Shown: positions 43,226-54,699 of the stretch, piece by piece | Layout: every line of letters begins with the position of its first letter | Position numbering within the stretch: the first letter of the stretch is position 1 | Assembly (NCBI GenBank): GCA_023213395.1 | Contig: CM041465.1 | Span: 142,917,741-142,981,740 of the forward strand | DNA: 64,000 nt | Direction: 5' to 3' | Origin: Cycas panzhihuaensis | Taxonomy: Eukaryota > Cycadophyta | The notes under the pieces: generated by a model | Databases searched by the model: none | Told to the model about the DNA's origin: nothing | What the model saw: the letters and a program-made list of their open reading frames with translations, nothing else | Made by a program: the position numbers and the translations under genes

Positions 43226-44330
43226 CTAAGTTTGCAAGAATTTTAAAGGCTTGTGGTCGATGTGGATGACTACCTCTTTCCCCAACAAATATGGTCTCCA
43301 ATACTTGGCTGCTTCGTGCAATGCATAGAGCTCCTTATCGTAAGTTCGGTAGTTTATGACAGCTCCAATAAATGTCTCTGAATGGTATGTTATCAATCTT
43401 CCCTCTTGCTTTAACACTGCTCCCATGGCATAACCTAAAGCATCAGTCTTTAATTCAAATGGTTTCTGCAACAGGAGTAAGGCTAACACTGGTGCCTCAT
43501 AAATTTTCTACTTCAAAATCCTGAAAGCTTTCTCTTGTTCATTCTCCTAATGAAACTTTGCATGTCCTCCCATTAATGCCTGAGAGGTGCTACAATTTGA
43601 GAGAATCTGAAAATAAATTTTCTTAAATATTGACATGAACCAATGAAATTTCTTACCTTCATGGTTGTCTTATGTGTGGGCCAATTAAGAATGACTCTAA
43701 TCTTTGCTAGGTTAATCTTCAATTCTCCTCCTCCAACTACAAAACGTAAGAAGATGAGAGATTGCTTTCTAAACTTGGACTTCTTCATATTAAGTTTTAG
43801 TTGCTGATCTTGGAGGACTTTGAGTACTTTCTCAACAAGTTGGAGGTGCTTCTCCCAAGTATGACTGAAAATCATAATATCATCTAGATAAATAATTACA
43901 AAGTCATTAATGAAAGATCTTAATACTTCACTCATCAACCTCATGAAGGTGGCAAGTGCATTGCATAGACCCAAAGGCATCACCAACCATTCAAACAACC
44001 CTTGCTTAGATTTAAAGATTGTCTTCCAAGTATCCTCCTCTCAGATTTGAACATAATGGTAGCTTGATTTTAGGTCCAACTTGCTGAAATATCTTACAGA
44101 CTGCAGCTGGTCCAATAAGTCATCTATTTATAGTAAGGGATGTTGATTCTTTATGGTGATTTTATTCAAAGCCTGGTAGTCAATACACATTCTCCATCCT
44201 CCATCTTTCTTTGGCACCAAAACAATAGGTGAACCATATGGGGAATAACTTATCTTAATCACTTCTTGCTCTAAGGGTTCTTAAATCTACCTCTTAATCT
44301 CTTCATTCTCTAAAACTGAGTTTTAGTGTA
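43226..44330 (-). pseudogene. Gypsy-3 reverse transcriptase and RNase H
   Basis: RT is best preserved at 43998-43573 (141 open codons): MFEWLVMPLGLCNA, YLDD at 43890-43879 with the catalytic Asp pair intact, and LKLNMKKSKF. An upstream part (44330-44040) contains the [19 protein letters not shown]-type motif on the minus strand near 44215-44160. RNase H at 43489-43226 keeps LKTDALGYAMGAVLKQEG, ELYALHEAAKYWRPYLLG and IDHKPLKFLQT. This is the most intact RT in the window, but stops separate the blocks. Confidence 0.88.
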
Positions 44331-44808
44331 GACTAAGATTAGGCAAAGGTGAATCGACAACCAGTTGGATTTCATGTTCAATTGCCCTTTTAGGGGGCTG
44401 TCCTTTTAGCTCCTAGAATATGTCATTGTACCTATTCCTTAGGCCTTCAATTTATTGCACTTACTTCCTCTCCAATACCTACATTGAGGACTCTGCTTGC
44501 TCTTTTTCTTCCACCTTTTTCTTTAACATTAGCAACACAAACTTCCTACAAGCATTAATTAATCTTTTTGCTTATTGGGAAGATATGAGAGAGATCTTCT
44601 TTTGTAGCTTTGATGCATTGATTAGATATGATTTCTCATCCTTGATGAGTTGAATCTTCCTCAGCCTCCTATGATGAACTCCATCTCTATCATAGAGATA
44701 TGGGCTCCCAAACACAACTTGACAAACATCCAAAGGAACTACCACATATTTAACTTCATCAATGAACTTTTCATAAATTACAAATTTAAACTTACATTGG
44801 TGAGTAAC

Positions 44809-45039
44809 CTACAACTTTGAATCTTTTTGTAGACATCTAAGAGGATATGGTTTTGGATATATATACATTTTTAATTCCAACTTCTTTACCAATGCCTTTA
44901 AGATTAAATTCTTTTGGCTTCCTCCATCAAAGATGGCATCAACCATACCTTGCTTCACTTGGATCCTTACCATAAAGAACTTCTCTCTAACCTCTGGATC
45001 AACTTGTTGATGGTTGTTTTTAGGCTTCGCATTATTCAT
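44809..45039 (-). pseudogene. Gypsy-3 protease
   Basis: An open 76-codon stretch with VKQGMVDAIFDGGSQKNLI (retropepsin D-G-G where D-S/T-G is usual) followed by KALVKKLELK. It would release gag and pol proteins. The frame is cut on both sides. Confidence 0.78.
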
Positions 45040-45174
45040 GAGTATTAGCTTCTCATTAGATCCTTCAATGCCATAAATATCTTCATCATGTACAGAGTTA
45101 AGTAAAGCTTTACCTTTAATTTTAGCTTTACCTTTTCCCTTGTTCTTAGGCCACTTCTCTAGATGTAAGAACTA

Positions 45175-46107
45175 ACAATCTTCTATGTTGTTACCTGCTC
45201 GCTTGCAATGTGTACAAGTGACTTTGATTTGGGTGGTATTCGCTTGTTTCTTCTTGCCAAAACCCCCAATGGGTTGTTGTCAAACTTTACTTAGAAACTT
45301 CTTTTCTTGGGCAAGTTTGTTACTACTTTCTAGAGGTGCAAACCTTTTCCTCTTAATGAAAACCTTCTTATTCCTCTTTTCTATGGCAATCACCTTCTTT
45401 CTGGCCTCATCGAGAGATTTAACTTCAAATAGTTGAAGTTCTTACTGAATATATTGGTGCAGCTCTGAAATATACTTTAATGTAATGTCTTTACCTAGTA
45501 AAGAGATGCCTAACATAATAGCTTGCTTTTGAAATTCTATTGTATAGTCTTAAATATTTTGACCTTTTTCATGTTTGTAATATTGCCATTTAATCTTCTA
45601 CTGCTCTTCATACCCAATAGGATAGAATTACTTCTTTACGAGGATTTTAAATCGCTGCCATGTAATTTTATTTATATTATGAGATTTAAGATATGCATTC
45701 CACTAAACTAATGCATGATTAGATGATTTTAACCTAGTAAAAGCAAATTTCTGCTGGTTTTTATACCCATAAATGAAAAAATATGTTTCTAGTTGGTCCA
45801 ACCAACCATCTAACTTTTTAACATCTAAGGTTCTATCATAGATGGGTAATTTAAAAATTTCCTCTACCTCGAATGGCTGTGATATTACCAATGGATTGTC
45901 ATATTCGTCCTCTTCTTGTTGGTCTTCTACTAGTTCTTCATTTGTTTCCTCTTTCATCGGTTCATCTTCTTCCTTCTTTATGCCTTTGGCTATTGAAGAA
46001 GTTGCACCTTGTTGAGAGACTAGTTATGCCACAAGCTAGGTTAGTCTATTGAAGTTTTGCTCCATCTTTACGAGCCTTATCTCCATCTCTTGCTCTGGCT
46101 TAGCCAT
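45175..46107 (-). pseudogene. Gypsy-3 gag with altered zinc knuckle
   Basis: It starts at ATG 46107 (MAKPEQEMEIRLVKMEQNF), then an acidic stretch (EELVEDQQEEDEYD) and the capsid opening DVKKLDGWLDQLETYFFIY (45957-45703 open). A knuckle at 45216-45175 reads CTHCKRAGNNIEDC, with Asn where the zinc-binding His should be. Stops interrupt the capsid region. Confidence 0.83.
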
Positions 46108-46272
46108 CTTCCTTCACTATCTACACTTTCTTTCAAGTGATTGGTTAAAGGTTCGTCACTCAACAAATACTGGAACCTAATTTTTATAAAAACTTTTCAC
46201 AACTAAAACAAAGAGGGTTTTTTTTCTTGTTTTTCTTTAAAAATCTCTAAATTCCTAAGGGTTTCAAGAAAA

Positions 46273-46287
46273 CTAGCTCTGATACCA
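46273..46287 (-). other. Gypsy-3 primer-binding site
   Basis: Minus strand TGGTATCAGAGCTAG begins six bases after the LTR end; an intact initiator-Met tRNA match. Confidence 0.9.
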
Positions 46288-46293
46288 AATATT

Positions 46294-47504
46294 TGATCCA
46301 AATCTGAATGGAAAAGTAAAGACTTACTCCAATTGAAATAAATTTAGAACAAATTTAGAATAATATTACATTAAATTTGAAAATGTTTAGATTTTTCCTT
46401 ATAAAATTCTATATGTTTGTGCTCTATTAAGCATGCATAGGACTTCTACAATAAGTTGGGAGACAAGAAATGAGTATTGGGCATATTTCAGGTTGCTACA
46501 CACTCTTTGGCACCATTACCAATGAACTATGTGTGAAGTTTTAGCTGCCATTCAACCAAAAACACTTTCTTAGAAAAGATTTCTACCTAGCATCTTTCTT
46601 GGACTGCTACGACTAGTTTTCTTCTTCCTTTGGTTGCAACTAAGCCTTCTTGGGCTTCTTTAATGCCCCCTCATAAATAGATCTTAGTACTTTTCTTTTA
46701 CTTCTTTTGTCTATTTCCTTTTGCACCTCTTTTCCTCCATTTCTCCTACGCGATCTTTGGTTTAGAGTTATTACTCTTCTTTGGAAATCTATTTGGCATT
46801 ATCTTCTCATGATTTTTTCTCCTCTTGATGCATTTACAATTATTGGGCATCCATCTTACCTTCTTGAAGAAATTTGGGTAGTTTTAAAACCCTGTCGTGC
46901 ATGTTTTCTTTTCTAAACAGTTTTCCTATTTTAATTTTTTAACTAACTTTTAATCGGTTGAAAAACTAACTTAAAACCATTTAATTTAGTGCTCTTTCTT
47001 TTCTATTATGTAGAGGACATGTATAAAATTATCCTCCTAAAATTTCGTATGAAATAGACTCCTTTTTCCCTATCAAAATCGCGTTTGTTTTTCCATTTTT
47101 CCATTTTCCATTTTTCAGGTTACACTTGCAGTCGTTGCAGGTTATACTAGGTTGCACTTCAAGTTACACCAGGTTGCATTTGTAGACTACTTGGTTGCAC
47201 TTGCAGTCCACTTGGTTGCACTTGTAGTCTACTCAGTTACACTTGTAGTCTACTCGGTTGCACTTGTAGTCCACTCAGTTGCACTTGTAGACCACTTGGT
47301 TGCACTTGTAGTCCACTTGATTACACTTGTAGACCACTTGGTTGCACTTATAGTCCACTTGGTTGCACCTATTCTACATTTTTTAAGCATCTCAATGGCA
47401 TTTTTCTACTAAATAAAGGTTACAAACATGAAAAATAAATATAACAAGGCATTTTATACCCATTTTAAAGAGTATTATGAAATTAAAGATCCGAAAATGG
47501 ATCA
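46294..47504 (-). repeat. Gypsy-3 5' LTR
   Basis: 1211 bp with terminal TGATCC...GGATCA. It contains the 21-bp array at 47172-47369. The plus-strand frame at 47152-47412, a VAL-VVH heptapeptide series, is a by-product of the 21-bp repeat (21 = 7 codons) and not a gene. Confidence 0.92.
47172..47369. repeat. 21-bp minisatellite in Gypsy-3 5' LTR
   Basis: Nine units of GGTTGCACTTGTAGTCCACT plus T, and a partial tenth. Units differ mainly at GTCCACTT/GACCACTT/GTCTACTC. Confidence 0.93.
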
Positions 47505-48172
47505 ATTTCAGAATTTTTGCCTTATACATTCTCATTATGGTCAAAAGAAATAATTATTCATCTTACATTGAAAATTTTAGTCATTTTCTTGATCAAGTTA
47601 GTGTTTATTCGTTTGAAAAATCAAAAGCTTAGATCTTATCAATCTTTTTTATTTCTTCATCCTCAAGAAGACTTTATTTCAAATCTACATACTTAAAGAT
47701 CTTAGTTACTTTGTATGAAAGATTCCATTATAAAGTTTGTTTAATCATTCTATTTTTAAAGAGTATTTGAGATCATCCATTATAAGTTTATTGATTTATT
47801 AAGTTTTTTTATTTCTTCTAAAGGCATATATTTTGTTGAAAAGTTTATACACTTGTTGAAAGCATTCTTCATTCATCATTATTGAGAAGTTCATATAATT
47901 GTTTGAAATCATCTTTGATCCATTATTATACTTAAGGTTGAATATAGTACACTTTATTTCAAAGAAATATTTTATTTTTAAAGGCATTACATTCTTTTCC
48001 TTAGAAGTTATTATCAAGACCACATCATTGATAACTTATTAACATTGGCTTGCATTCTTTTTGGAATATCCTCATCATCTACTTGCATTAGTATTGAAAT
48101 CATTTAAGGATTTGACTACTTAAAAATCATATTTTTTCTAATTATGTATTAAAGCTTTCTATACAAATAGTA
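47505..48172 (+). other. TRG-3 conserved leader module, right part
   Basis: Resumes after Gypsy-3 with CAGAATTTTTGCC and CATACATTCTCATTATGG, collinear with the minus strand of Copia-A 11370-10800 (GAAAGATT.CATTATAAAG, CTTCATTCATCATTATTGA). Confidence 0.8.
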
Positions 48173-48990
48173 ATGAATTTAAATCAAATACGATTTCTTA
48201 TATTTGATGGCCATAATTTTCAATAATGGTGTAAAACAATACAAAATTACTTTATCACAAATTATCTTTGGAGATATCTAGAAGACGGATATGAACTTAA
48301 TACTAAAGAAGACATTAAAAAAGACAAAGAAGTCTTAGATATATTATTTTACACTATAGATGACAATGATTTTTTTTAAGTTTGTGAAATGATGACATCC
48401 AAAATTGTATGGGATACCTTAGTTTCTACTTATGGGGGAGAAACCCTTAATGTGAATGAATTTAACTTTGATGTTATTGAGCATGTGAGACAGATATCAG
48501 AGCAGGTTGTTTGTGATGAAAAGACTAAGGAAGAAGATTCAAATCAAATGAACGATCACCTTGTTACACATGAAGATGATCCTTCTTTTGAGGGAGAGAA
48601 ATCTTACGAGAAACACTTGGACATAATCATTACTCACAAAATAAAAATTCTAGATAATAAAGTCAAAGATGTAGCCATTCATCCTCATTCAAATCAAGGT
48701 ACATATATTTGGACATCATTTAAACCACTCAATGTTAAAGAGACCCACATTACTGAAAGGATGAGGTGAGTTGATGATGATAAATCTAAAGGACAAACAT
48801 TCAAAATTTTTTTCAAGTTCAAGTACCACAAGTTCAAGAAAAAATGAAACTGTTCGTGATGACCATTAAGGGAGAAAATATTAAGGTTAATGTTCATCAC
48901 CCCACTCCCACCATTTATATATGTGAGTGCACACATATAAAGGTAAGTAAGGTAAGGTTAAAGTTACTTTAATTAAGTATTATTTTATTA
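48173..48990 (+). pseudogene. TRG-3 gag-like ORF (degenerate)
   Basis: Start ATG 48173, MNLNQIRFLIFDGHNF, a clear copia gag opening. It is followed by LEDGYELNTKEDIKKDKEV and VLDILFYTIDDND. A 126-codon open part (48389-48769) has MTSKIVWDTLVSTYGGETLN, an acidic linker and TWTSFKPLNVKETH-like sequence (ETHITERMR). The basic C-terminal FKFKYHKFKEK-type segment follows near 48810-48840, and the frame crosses the PPT (GEN) into the LTR. It has no zinc knuckle. A few stops, for example near 48378 and 48767, break it. It is the best preserved N-terminus of the three TRG copies. Confidence 0.78.
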
Positions 48991-49209
48991 TATTTTAAAT
49001 TTTATAGGTTGAGGAGGTTTTCCTCCTCCCTCAAACTATATATTTACTATGGTGACAAACCCTAGTGTCTTTTGACACCACCTTCTTTTGGAAAGTTGTA
49101 TATGCTCTCAACAATGGATTGACTGTAATACTTTGTCTATGCTCATGAAATATAATGGCTTGATTATTTTAATATCTGCTGTGCTCTATCTCCATTTTAC
49201 AAACCTTCA
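48879..49209 (+). repeat. TRG-3 3' LTR
   Basis: 331 bp, TATTAAGGTTAATGTTC to AACCTTCA. It holds GTAAGTAAGGTAAGG and a perfect hairpin GAGGAGG-TTTT-CCTCCTC (about 49011-49028) just upstream of CTATATATTTAC. Confidence 0.9.
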
Positions 49210-49575
49210 GTGATTTCTTATATTTCATTTAATTTATGCATATTATATAATGTTAAAGCAATCCTTTATTGTAATCTAATATTATTATATAAACTAGTCA
49301 GGTCCATCTCATTTGCCACTTAGTCAGCCAATTATATTTCTCAAATTATTGGAAGGTGGCCTATGAGTTAAGCCTCATACCATTGTATTGTATAGTGGAT
49401 TATGATTAATGCGGAATCTTTGCCGAAATAGAGCTCTACATGATGAAAAATTCACCCATACTTTGTCCATTTGAATTATTCTTGTATATTTTGCTTGTTT
49501 TGTTACATATTATTGTTATTTTGCTTAATATTTTGATTAGATCATATGATATCTTAGATCTTGAAGTATTTAACA
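49210..49575 (+). repeat. Copia-B 5' LTR, right fragment
   Basis: Resumes after TRG-3 (GTGATTTCTTATATTTCATTT) and aligns with 56260-56617; ends GAAGTATTTAACA. Confidence 0.92.
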
Positions 49576-49588
49576 TGGTATCAGAGCC
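49576..49588 (+). other. Copia-B primer-binding site
   Basis: TGGTATCAGAGCC directly follows the LTR; intact initiator-Met tRNA complement. Confidence 0.95.
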
Positions 49589-51644
49589 ATTTATACTTTG
49601 ATTTGGTGTTTTATTGGAGTAATATTGATAAAGAGAGGATTGTACACCTAGTTTGTTCATATTTCCTTAGTTTTCTCTAAACAAAATTGTATATTTATAG
49701 TGTTGATGTGAAGTATAAAAATTTCCAATAGATATCAACCTCTTGCAATGGATTCTAAACTCGCATGCACACTTATGTATTCTAGTTCTAATTTGTTGAA
49801 GAAAAAGCTTGTTTCTTCATCATTACAACCCTAAAACTACTCATTTCTCTTTTTTAAAGAAATATTTCTTCTTCTAGTGTCCTTGAACCCTCATTCTCTA
49901 TCTAATACAATATATTTAGACATATTTTAGCCTATTATAAGCTCATCTTTTCTTGTTCTTCTTTGTTTGGATCTTACAATTCTCTAGACTTCCACAACTT
50001 TATTTCACTTATTTTGAGCCCTTTTTTTCTAAAATAAATAGTCTATTAGCATCTACAAGCTACTGTGCTTAGTACTCTGAAGTCTCATTTCGATCTAAGG
50101 TTGTTTGACCCTTCGTTGAAGCTCTAGTACCTCTCCATGGGTTGTGCACATCATGCGTAGGCTATGTGGCTGACAACTTCATAAATTTCTTCTAATTTTT
50201 TCATTATAAGTTGAACTTTAATCAAATTAAATCAAAGTATATTTGATTCTCAATTCAAATATGGTCTTGTAGCCCCTAGATCTTATCACTTTTCATCTCT
50301 ATATGACCTTTTCTCATTTTTAAATAAGCAAATTCCAAAAGGAATTTAACCATATTTGATTATTTTTATATAAAAAAAAAAACTACATTTGATATATTTT
50401 CAAGTCCATAAGCCCCCTAGCTACATTAATGAGAGGTCACGTGCAGTCAATAGGTGACCAGAGGGTACTTTTAGAAGGGGCTTAATCCCATCTTCATTTG
50501 GATTTTGTCATAACAAGGTACTTGCACTATTTTATCAATATTTTAGTAATTGTAAGTCTGATTTACAAACTATCTAGACCATCAGAAAGTAGATTTAGAG
50601 CTCTATAGTTTAGGATCTAATTGAGTTAGATTTAGTACTAATTTGCTAAAGATATAATCTATTAATATTAAACTTAGATTTTGAGTATTTTAAACATTTT
50701 TCTCAATTTTCAAAGGTTTATTTCAGTTTATTTAAAGTTCTTGTGCTATTTTCGGCTATACCTAATCTCTATTCAGCTATCTAATTCTATTTTTTAAGGC
50801 TAATAAGTGCTTAGTGTTATTTTTCTTGTAGGTATTACTCTTAGAAGGTTAATCTAGTTCTCTTCAGCTTGACCCATCAAAGAGCACTCTAAACCCATCT
50901 TTACTTTTTAATTTACTTTATTTTTATGTTTATTTTAATTTTTACTTAAAAAAAAACCTTGTGCTCATAAAAAACTCATCATAAAATTAATTTTTCACAT
51001 TGAAAAGATAATTTTTGAGTTGAATCTCCCATTTTTAGCCATGCAAGGGGAATAACTAAGACCCCTAAAGTTACTAACCCACACATGCCATTGGTGTACT
51101 CTAATTTATTGAAAAAACCATTAGCTATTAGGTGTATTAGGTAGTAGGCTGAGGTGTTGACCCTTTCCTAGTAGAGTTTGGAGACTAGGCTAGACCTGAA
51201 GGGAATGAGTGCGTTGGTTAAATAAGTTCTCACTACTAGACTTATCATTAGGCATAAGTCTGATGTAGGTCAGGAAATAAATCAGGGGGGTCTTAGACCT
51301 TCTTTATAGCTCATATACTGAGGTATATCATGCTTTTGAGCTCAGGTAGTAGTATATTAGGTCCTTAGTTTATCACTTGTGGGTAGGTGCCACTAGATAG
51401 GATAGTAACCAAGAACTTTCCTAGAGACCCTTAAAATTTAGAATCCTAGTTTAGTAGCCCCTTAGGTAGATTAGTTCATAAGCACACAACCCCAAATATA
51501 CAAAAATAAAATAAAAACTTGGAATCATAGCATCAGAAATGCTACTTTTCAATAGCATTAAACTAAATGTTATTAACAACTTCATACCATAGAAAAAATA
51601 AGTTTAAAACTCACTCATCATAAGTAAATTTTGGGCTTATATCA
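49589..51644 (+). other. Copia-B leader
   Basis: Two kilobases without coding potential. The first part (to about 50270) is not shared. The hairpin at 50410-50483 opens a weak match to the conserved module. The part at about 51170-51480 matches the Copia-A pre-gag segment on the opposite strand (CATTAGGCATAAGTCTGATG, CAGGGGGGTCTTA, ACTGAGGTATATC, GCCACTAGATAGGATAGTAA). Confidence 0.72.
50410..50483 (+). other. Leader hairpin, Copia-B copy
   Basis: AAGCCCC (50410-50416) with GGGGCTT (50477-50483), and a perfect inner stem GGTCAC (50435-50440) with GTGACC (50454-50459). Confidence 0.7.
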
Positions 51645-52480
51645 ATGGGGATATACCCCTACCTAGGCCTATATAAGACCCTAATAATCCTACTATAACA
51701 ATTCCACCTAATCCCATAGCCTTAGTTAACTTCAAAGCTAATGATAACATTAGTTTATCTTTCCTCCACTTGGCTATTGAAGATCAAGTAGACCAAAATA
51801 TTAAAATTGCCTAAACATCTTATGAGACATGGACCATACTTTGTGTCCTATATGACAAAAAGGATGAATCTAGATCCCTTACTCTTAAATCTCACTTATT
51901 TACAATGCCTTTTACTAGAAATATTACTAACCACTTGACTAAAGTCAAACAATTAGGAACTAACTTATAATCCTTGGTAAACTACCTTCAGACTATGATT
52001 TAATCTCTAACATCATAAACATCCTACCTATAGAATATAACTCTTTTATCTCTAAATTATATGATAATTATTCCAAAATAGACTTCATAACCCTTAAGGG
52101 CCTTTTGTTATGAGAAGAGAATATACTCAACTAACTTGGGATGACATCCACATCTAACTCAACCCCTTCCTTTGTAGCTTGTAATTTAGAAAAGGGTAAT
52201 ATTATCAATAGAGCAACTTAATAGCTTAGTTAAAACCAAGATCTAACTCATCAATTAGACTCTCTCACCATCTTATAAGATCTACATCAATAGCCAACTC
52301 AGTAGTAGTAACAACCAGTTAGCACCTCCTCCTCTTATCTAAGTTAGCAGCCCTAACAATCTTAGTAATAACCATAGAATTAGCCTCTAAAGAACTAGTA
52401 GTATAGACCAAATGTCACCTACCTCTACTATGGTAAAACTAGACATCTATCTATCGAATGTATGAGACAATAAACTAATT
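51645..52480 (+). pseudogene. Copia-B gag (degenerate)
   Basis: The likely start is at 51645. The capsid keeps TWTILCVLYDKKDESRSLTL, KSHLFTMPF, NHLTKVKQLGTNL and LPIEYNSFISKLYDNYSK across several frames. A decayed knuckle at 52423-52461 reads LYYGKTRHLSIEC, with the first two Cys lost and His and the last Cys kept. Many TAG/TAA stops. Confidence 0.77.
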
Positions 52481-52594
52481 TACAACTTTTACAGAACCAA
52501 GGGAATAAATTATATTGGCATAGCTTTCAACAAGTTGCGCCCTATTATTAATAAATAGCCTCAATTTACCAATAAAAAACACCCTTATATTAAC

Positions 52595-52801
52595 GATAAG
52601 ATCCTAACTACCCTCAATAAAGATAAGAGTATCAATAAGGAGGACTATGCCTTCCTCAAGAAGTCCCTTATCCTCAACAAGGAGGCCCTATTTTATAACA
52701 GGGAGGTCTCAATTTCTAATAAGGTGGCCATATTCAATAGCAAGGAGGTTCTTACTATCTATAAGGGATATCATTCCAACCACAAGGCTAATTCTACCAA
52801 C
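52595..52801 (+). repeat. 21-bp tandem repeat coding for a heptapeptide, between Copia-B gag and protease
   Basis: About ten units (one of 18 bp, the others 21) with start points at 52595, 52616, 52634, 52655, 52676, 52697, 52718, 52739, 52760 and 52781. In one open frame they read NKEDYAF, LKKSLIL, NKEALFY, NREVSIS, NKVAIFN, SKEVLTI, a [NS][KR]E-V-x-I-x pattern. The frame remains open from before the array to about 52912. No counterpart was seen in Copia-A. Confidence 0.8.
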
Positions 52802-52929
52802 AAAATTAGAATCTTAGACCTACTTAAGGCCAAAGACCTTAGAATAAACATCATTTCCCCAATAGAAATCAAAGGAACTAGTAGAATACTTAACAATAAG
52901 GAGGTAATAGGTTAGACAATTAGGACCCC

Positions 52930-53250
52930 TCCCCCCATAACCTATTCTTTGTAACTCTTTCTTTATAACTTGATAAGAATTCATGGCTCCTTGACTTAAG
53001 TGCAATGAGACATATGATTGGTTTAGAGAAGATGTTAGAAGAGACTCACCTAATCAATACTCAAGTTGCCATATTTAGGGATAATTTGACTTATGATATG
53101 ACCAAAATTAGTAGGGCTCTAATAGAATTAAAGTACTTTAACATTAAGCACCACATTAATAATATATTCCTTGTACCTGGAATAAAAATAAACCAACTAT
53201 TTATCAGCCAAATAGATAAGAAGAATTTAGATGTCATCTTTTGCTAAGGT
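52930..53250 (+). pseudogene. Copia-B protease
   Basis: WLLDLSAMRHMIG near 52980-53020 corresponds to copia WxxDSGAxxHM, with Ser-Gly replaced by Leu-Ser. It is followed by an 80-codon open stretch (53005-53247) ending NNIFLVPGIKINQLFISQI, the family's C-terminal LYVPxLxxNLLS region. Confidence 0.78.
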
Positions 53251-53449
53251 ATTTGTAGAATTACAAATTATGTAACAGGAACACTTGTAGCTACAAGACA
53301 TAAAGGTAGTAGCTTATACAAGCTAAATGGTGCCCCTCTTACTATTACTCCATAAAATGAATCATGTTCAATGGTCAACACATCTCAAATTAATAAGAGG
53401 AAGCATGTAATTATTAAAGAAACCCCTTGTACCTAGGAACTAGATGAAT

Positions 53450-54345
53450 ACTTATATTTAAAAGATCTTGTTACCTTAAATATCTCTAAAGACCATCTAT
53501 GGCATCAACACCTAGGTCATTTAGACATGTAGAGCTTGCACCTCATGACTAGGCTCCAAATGGTATATGGTTTACCTAAAATTAAAAGATATAGTAACAT
53601 ATGTGACGCTTGTCTAAATGGAAAATAACAAAGAGAAAAATTCTCTTCTAAGAATGCATAAAGAGACTCAACATCATTAGAGTTGATCCACTTTGACATT
53701 TATAGGCCCATGTCCATCCAATCACTCAATGGAAGCTGGTATTTCGTCACATTCATAGATGACTTCTCAAAGAAAGTGTGGGTCTATTTCTTGAGAAACA
53801 AGTATCAAGCCCTAGACAAATTCAAACGGTTCAAAGTTGTTATAGAAAATGAAAGTAGAATGAGAATCAAGATCCTTAGATATGATAATAACTATGAGTA
53901 TACTTCCAATCAATTTAATAATTTTTACAAGGAACATAGTATCCAATGACAATTCTTATCTCATCGCATATCTCAACAAAACAATATAGTCAAAAGGATA
54001 AATCATATATTGATAAAAAAAGGAAAATCCATGATTAATGTTGTTAATCTTGCCACCAAATTTTGAGATAACCTAACTAACATAAGTTTGACAGTTATGG
54101 TTAGGAATATTACTCCTAAAGAAGCTTGGCTAGGTTAGAAACCATTAGTAACACACTTGAAGTTCTTTGGATGCATGGCATATAAATATATTTTAAAGGA
54201 TAATAGAAAGAAGCTCGATGACACAAGCCTAAAATACATCTTCCTTGGTTATATACTTGGTTACAAAACCTATAAAGTATTTGACATGATTGGGAAATAA
54301 GCTTATACCACACAAGATGTAATATTTACAGAAGAAACATAGGAA
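53450..54345 (+). pseudogene. Copia-B integrase
   Basis: The HHCC site is visible as HLWHQHLGHLDM and CDACLNGK. The core at 53683-53949 is open for 88 codons: IHFDIYRPM (first Asp), FVTFIDDFSKKVWVYFL, LRYDNNYEYTSNQF (second Asp). The Glu position in NNIVKRINHIL (about 53975-54010) reads Lys. The C-terminal part keeps HLKVFGCMAYKY, KYIFLGYILGYKTYKVFD and TQDVIF. Several stops. Confidence 0.88.
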
Positions 54346-54699
54346 CTGGCTCCACCTCAACCTTATATTATAGTAGTAAAAGAAGTTGGTACATCTTAAG
54401 TGACTCTTGGATAAATTCCCGAGCCACCAGTACTAGCCTCCTCCTACACTTTAGGTCCCTCCTCAATTCCAATAGCATTTACATCAACAACTCAAGCAAG
54501 CACAACCTCGCCTCTAATTTTAGTTAATGACTTTTAGGTGGAAGCCACTAGCATTCAGCCACCTCCTAAGTGAGTTCAATAGCTATTAAAAGATGTTTCT
54601 CATCTTCCCATAGCTGCTAAAAAGCCCTTAAAGATAAGATACTTCACAAACTTTACCCTCCTAGCCCATGTCCTAGAAATACTTGAGCCTTCCACATTT

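Larger units (their letters stand above)
41440..47504 (-). mobile_element. Gypsy-3, Ty3/gypsy element with long LTRs and truncated integrase
   Basis: LTRs of 1211 bp (46294-47504, 5') and 1120 bp (41440-42559, 3') with inverted terminal TGATCC/GGATCA. Target copies are TTTTC and ATTTC. The PBS is at 46287-46273 (minus). Minus-strand order: gag with zinc knuckle, protease, RT, RNase H, then only the N-terminal part of integrase before the PPT region. At 3.7 kb the internal part is short for a gypsy element because the integrase core is missing. Family differs from Gypsy-1/2 in LTR length and sequence. It is inserted in the TRG-3 leader module, and the uninterrupted sequence exists in Copia-A. 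Confidence 0.92.
31266..49209 (+). mobile_element. TRG-3, gag-only LTR element, split by TRG-2 and Gypsy-3
   Basis: The LTRs are 31266-31580 and 48879-49209, flanked by ATGAT and GTGAT (31261-31265, 49210-49214). It has a PBS with a tandem copy, a variable leader, the conserved module (40210-41439 and 47505-48172), a gag-like ORF, PPT and LTR. Its own length is about 4.6 kb after excluding TRG-2 and Gypsy-3. It lies in the 5' LTR of Copia-B, whose 3' LTR supplies the uninterrupted comparison sequence. Confidence 0.9.

Noticed and set aside
47152-47412. 86-codon plus-strand frame with VAL/VVH heptapeptide repeats
   Set aside because: It is the translation of the 21-bp LTR minisatellite of Gypsy-3; 21 bp keeps frame automatically, and the strand is opposite to the element.
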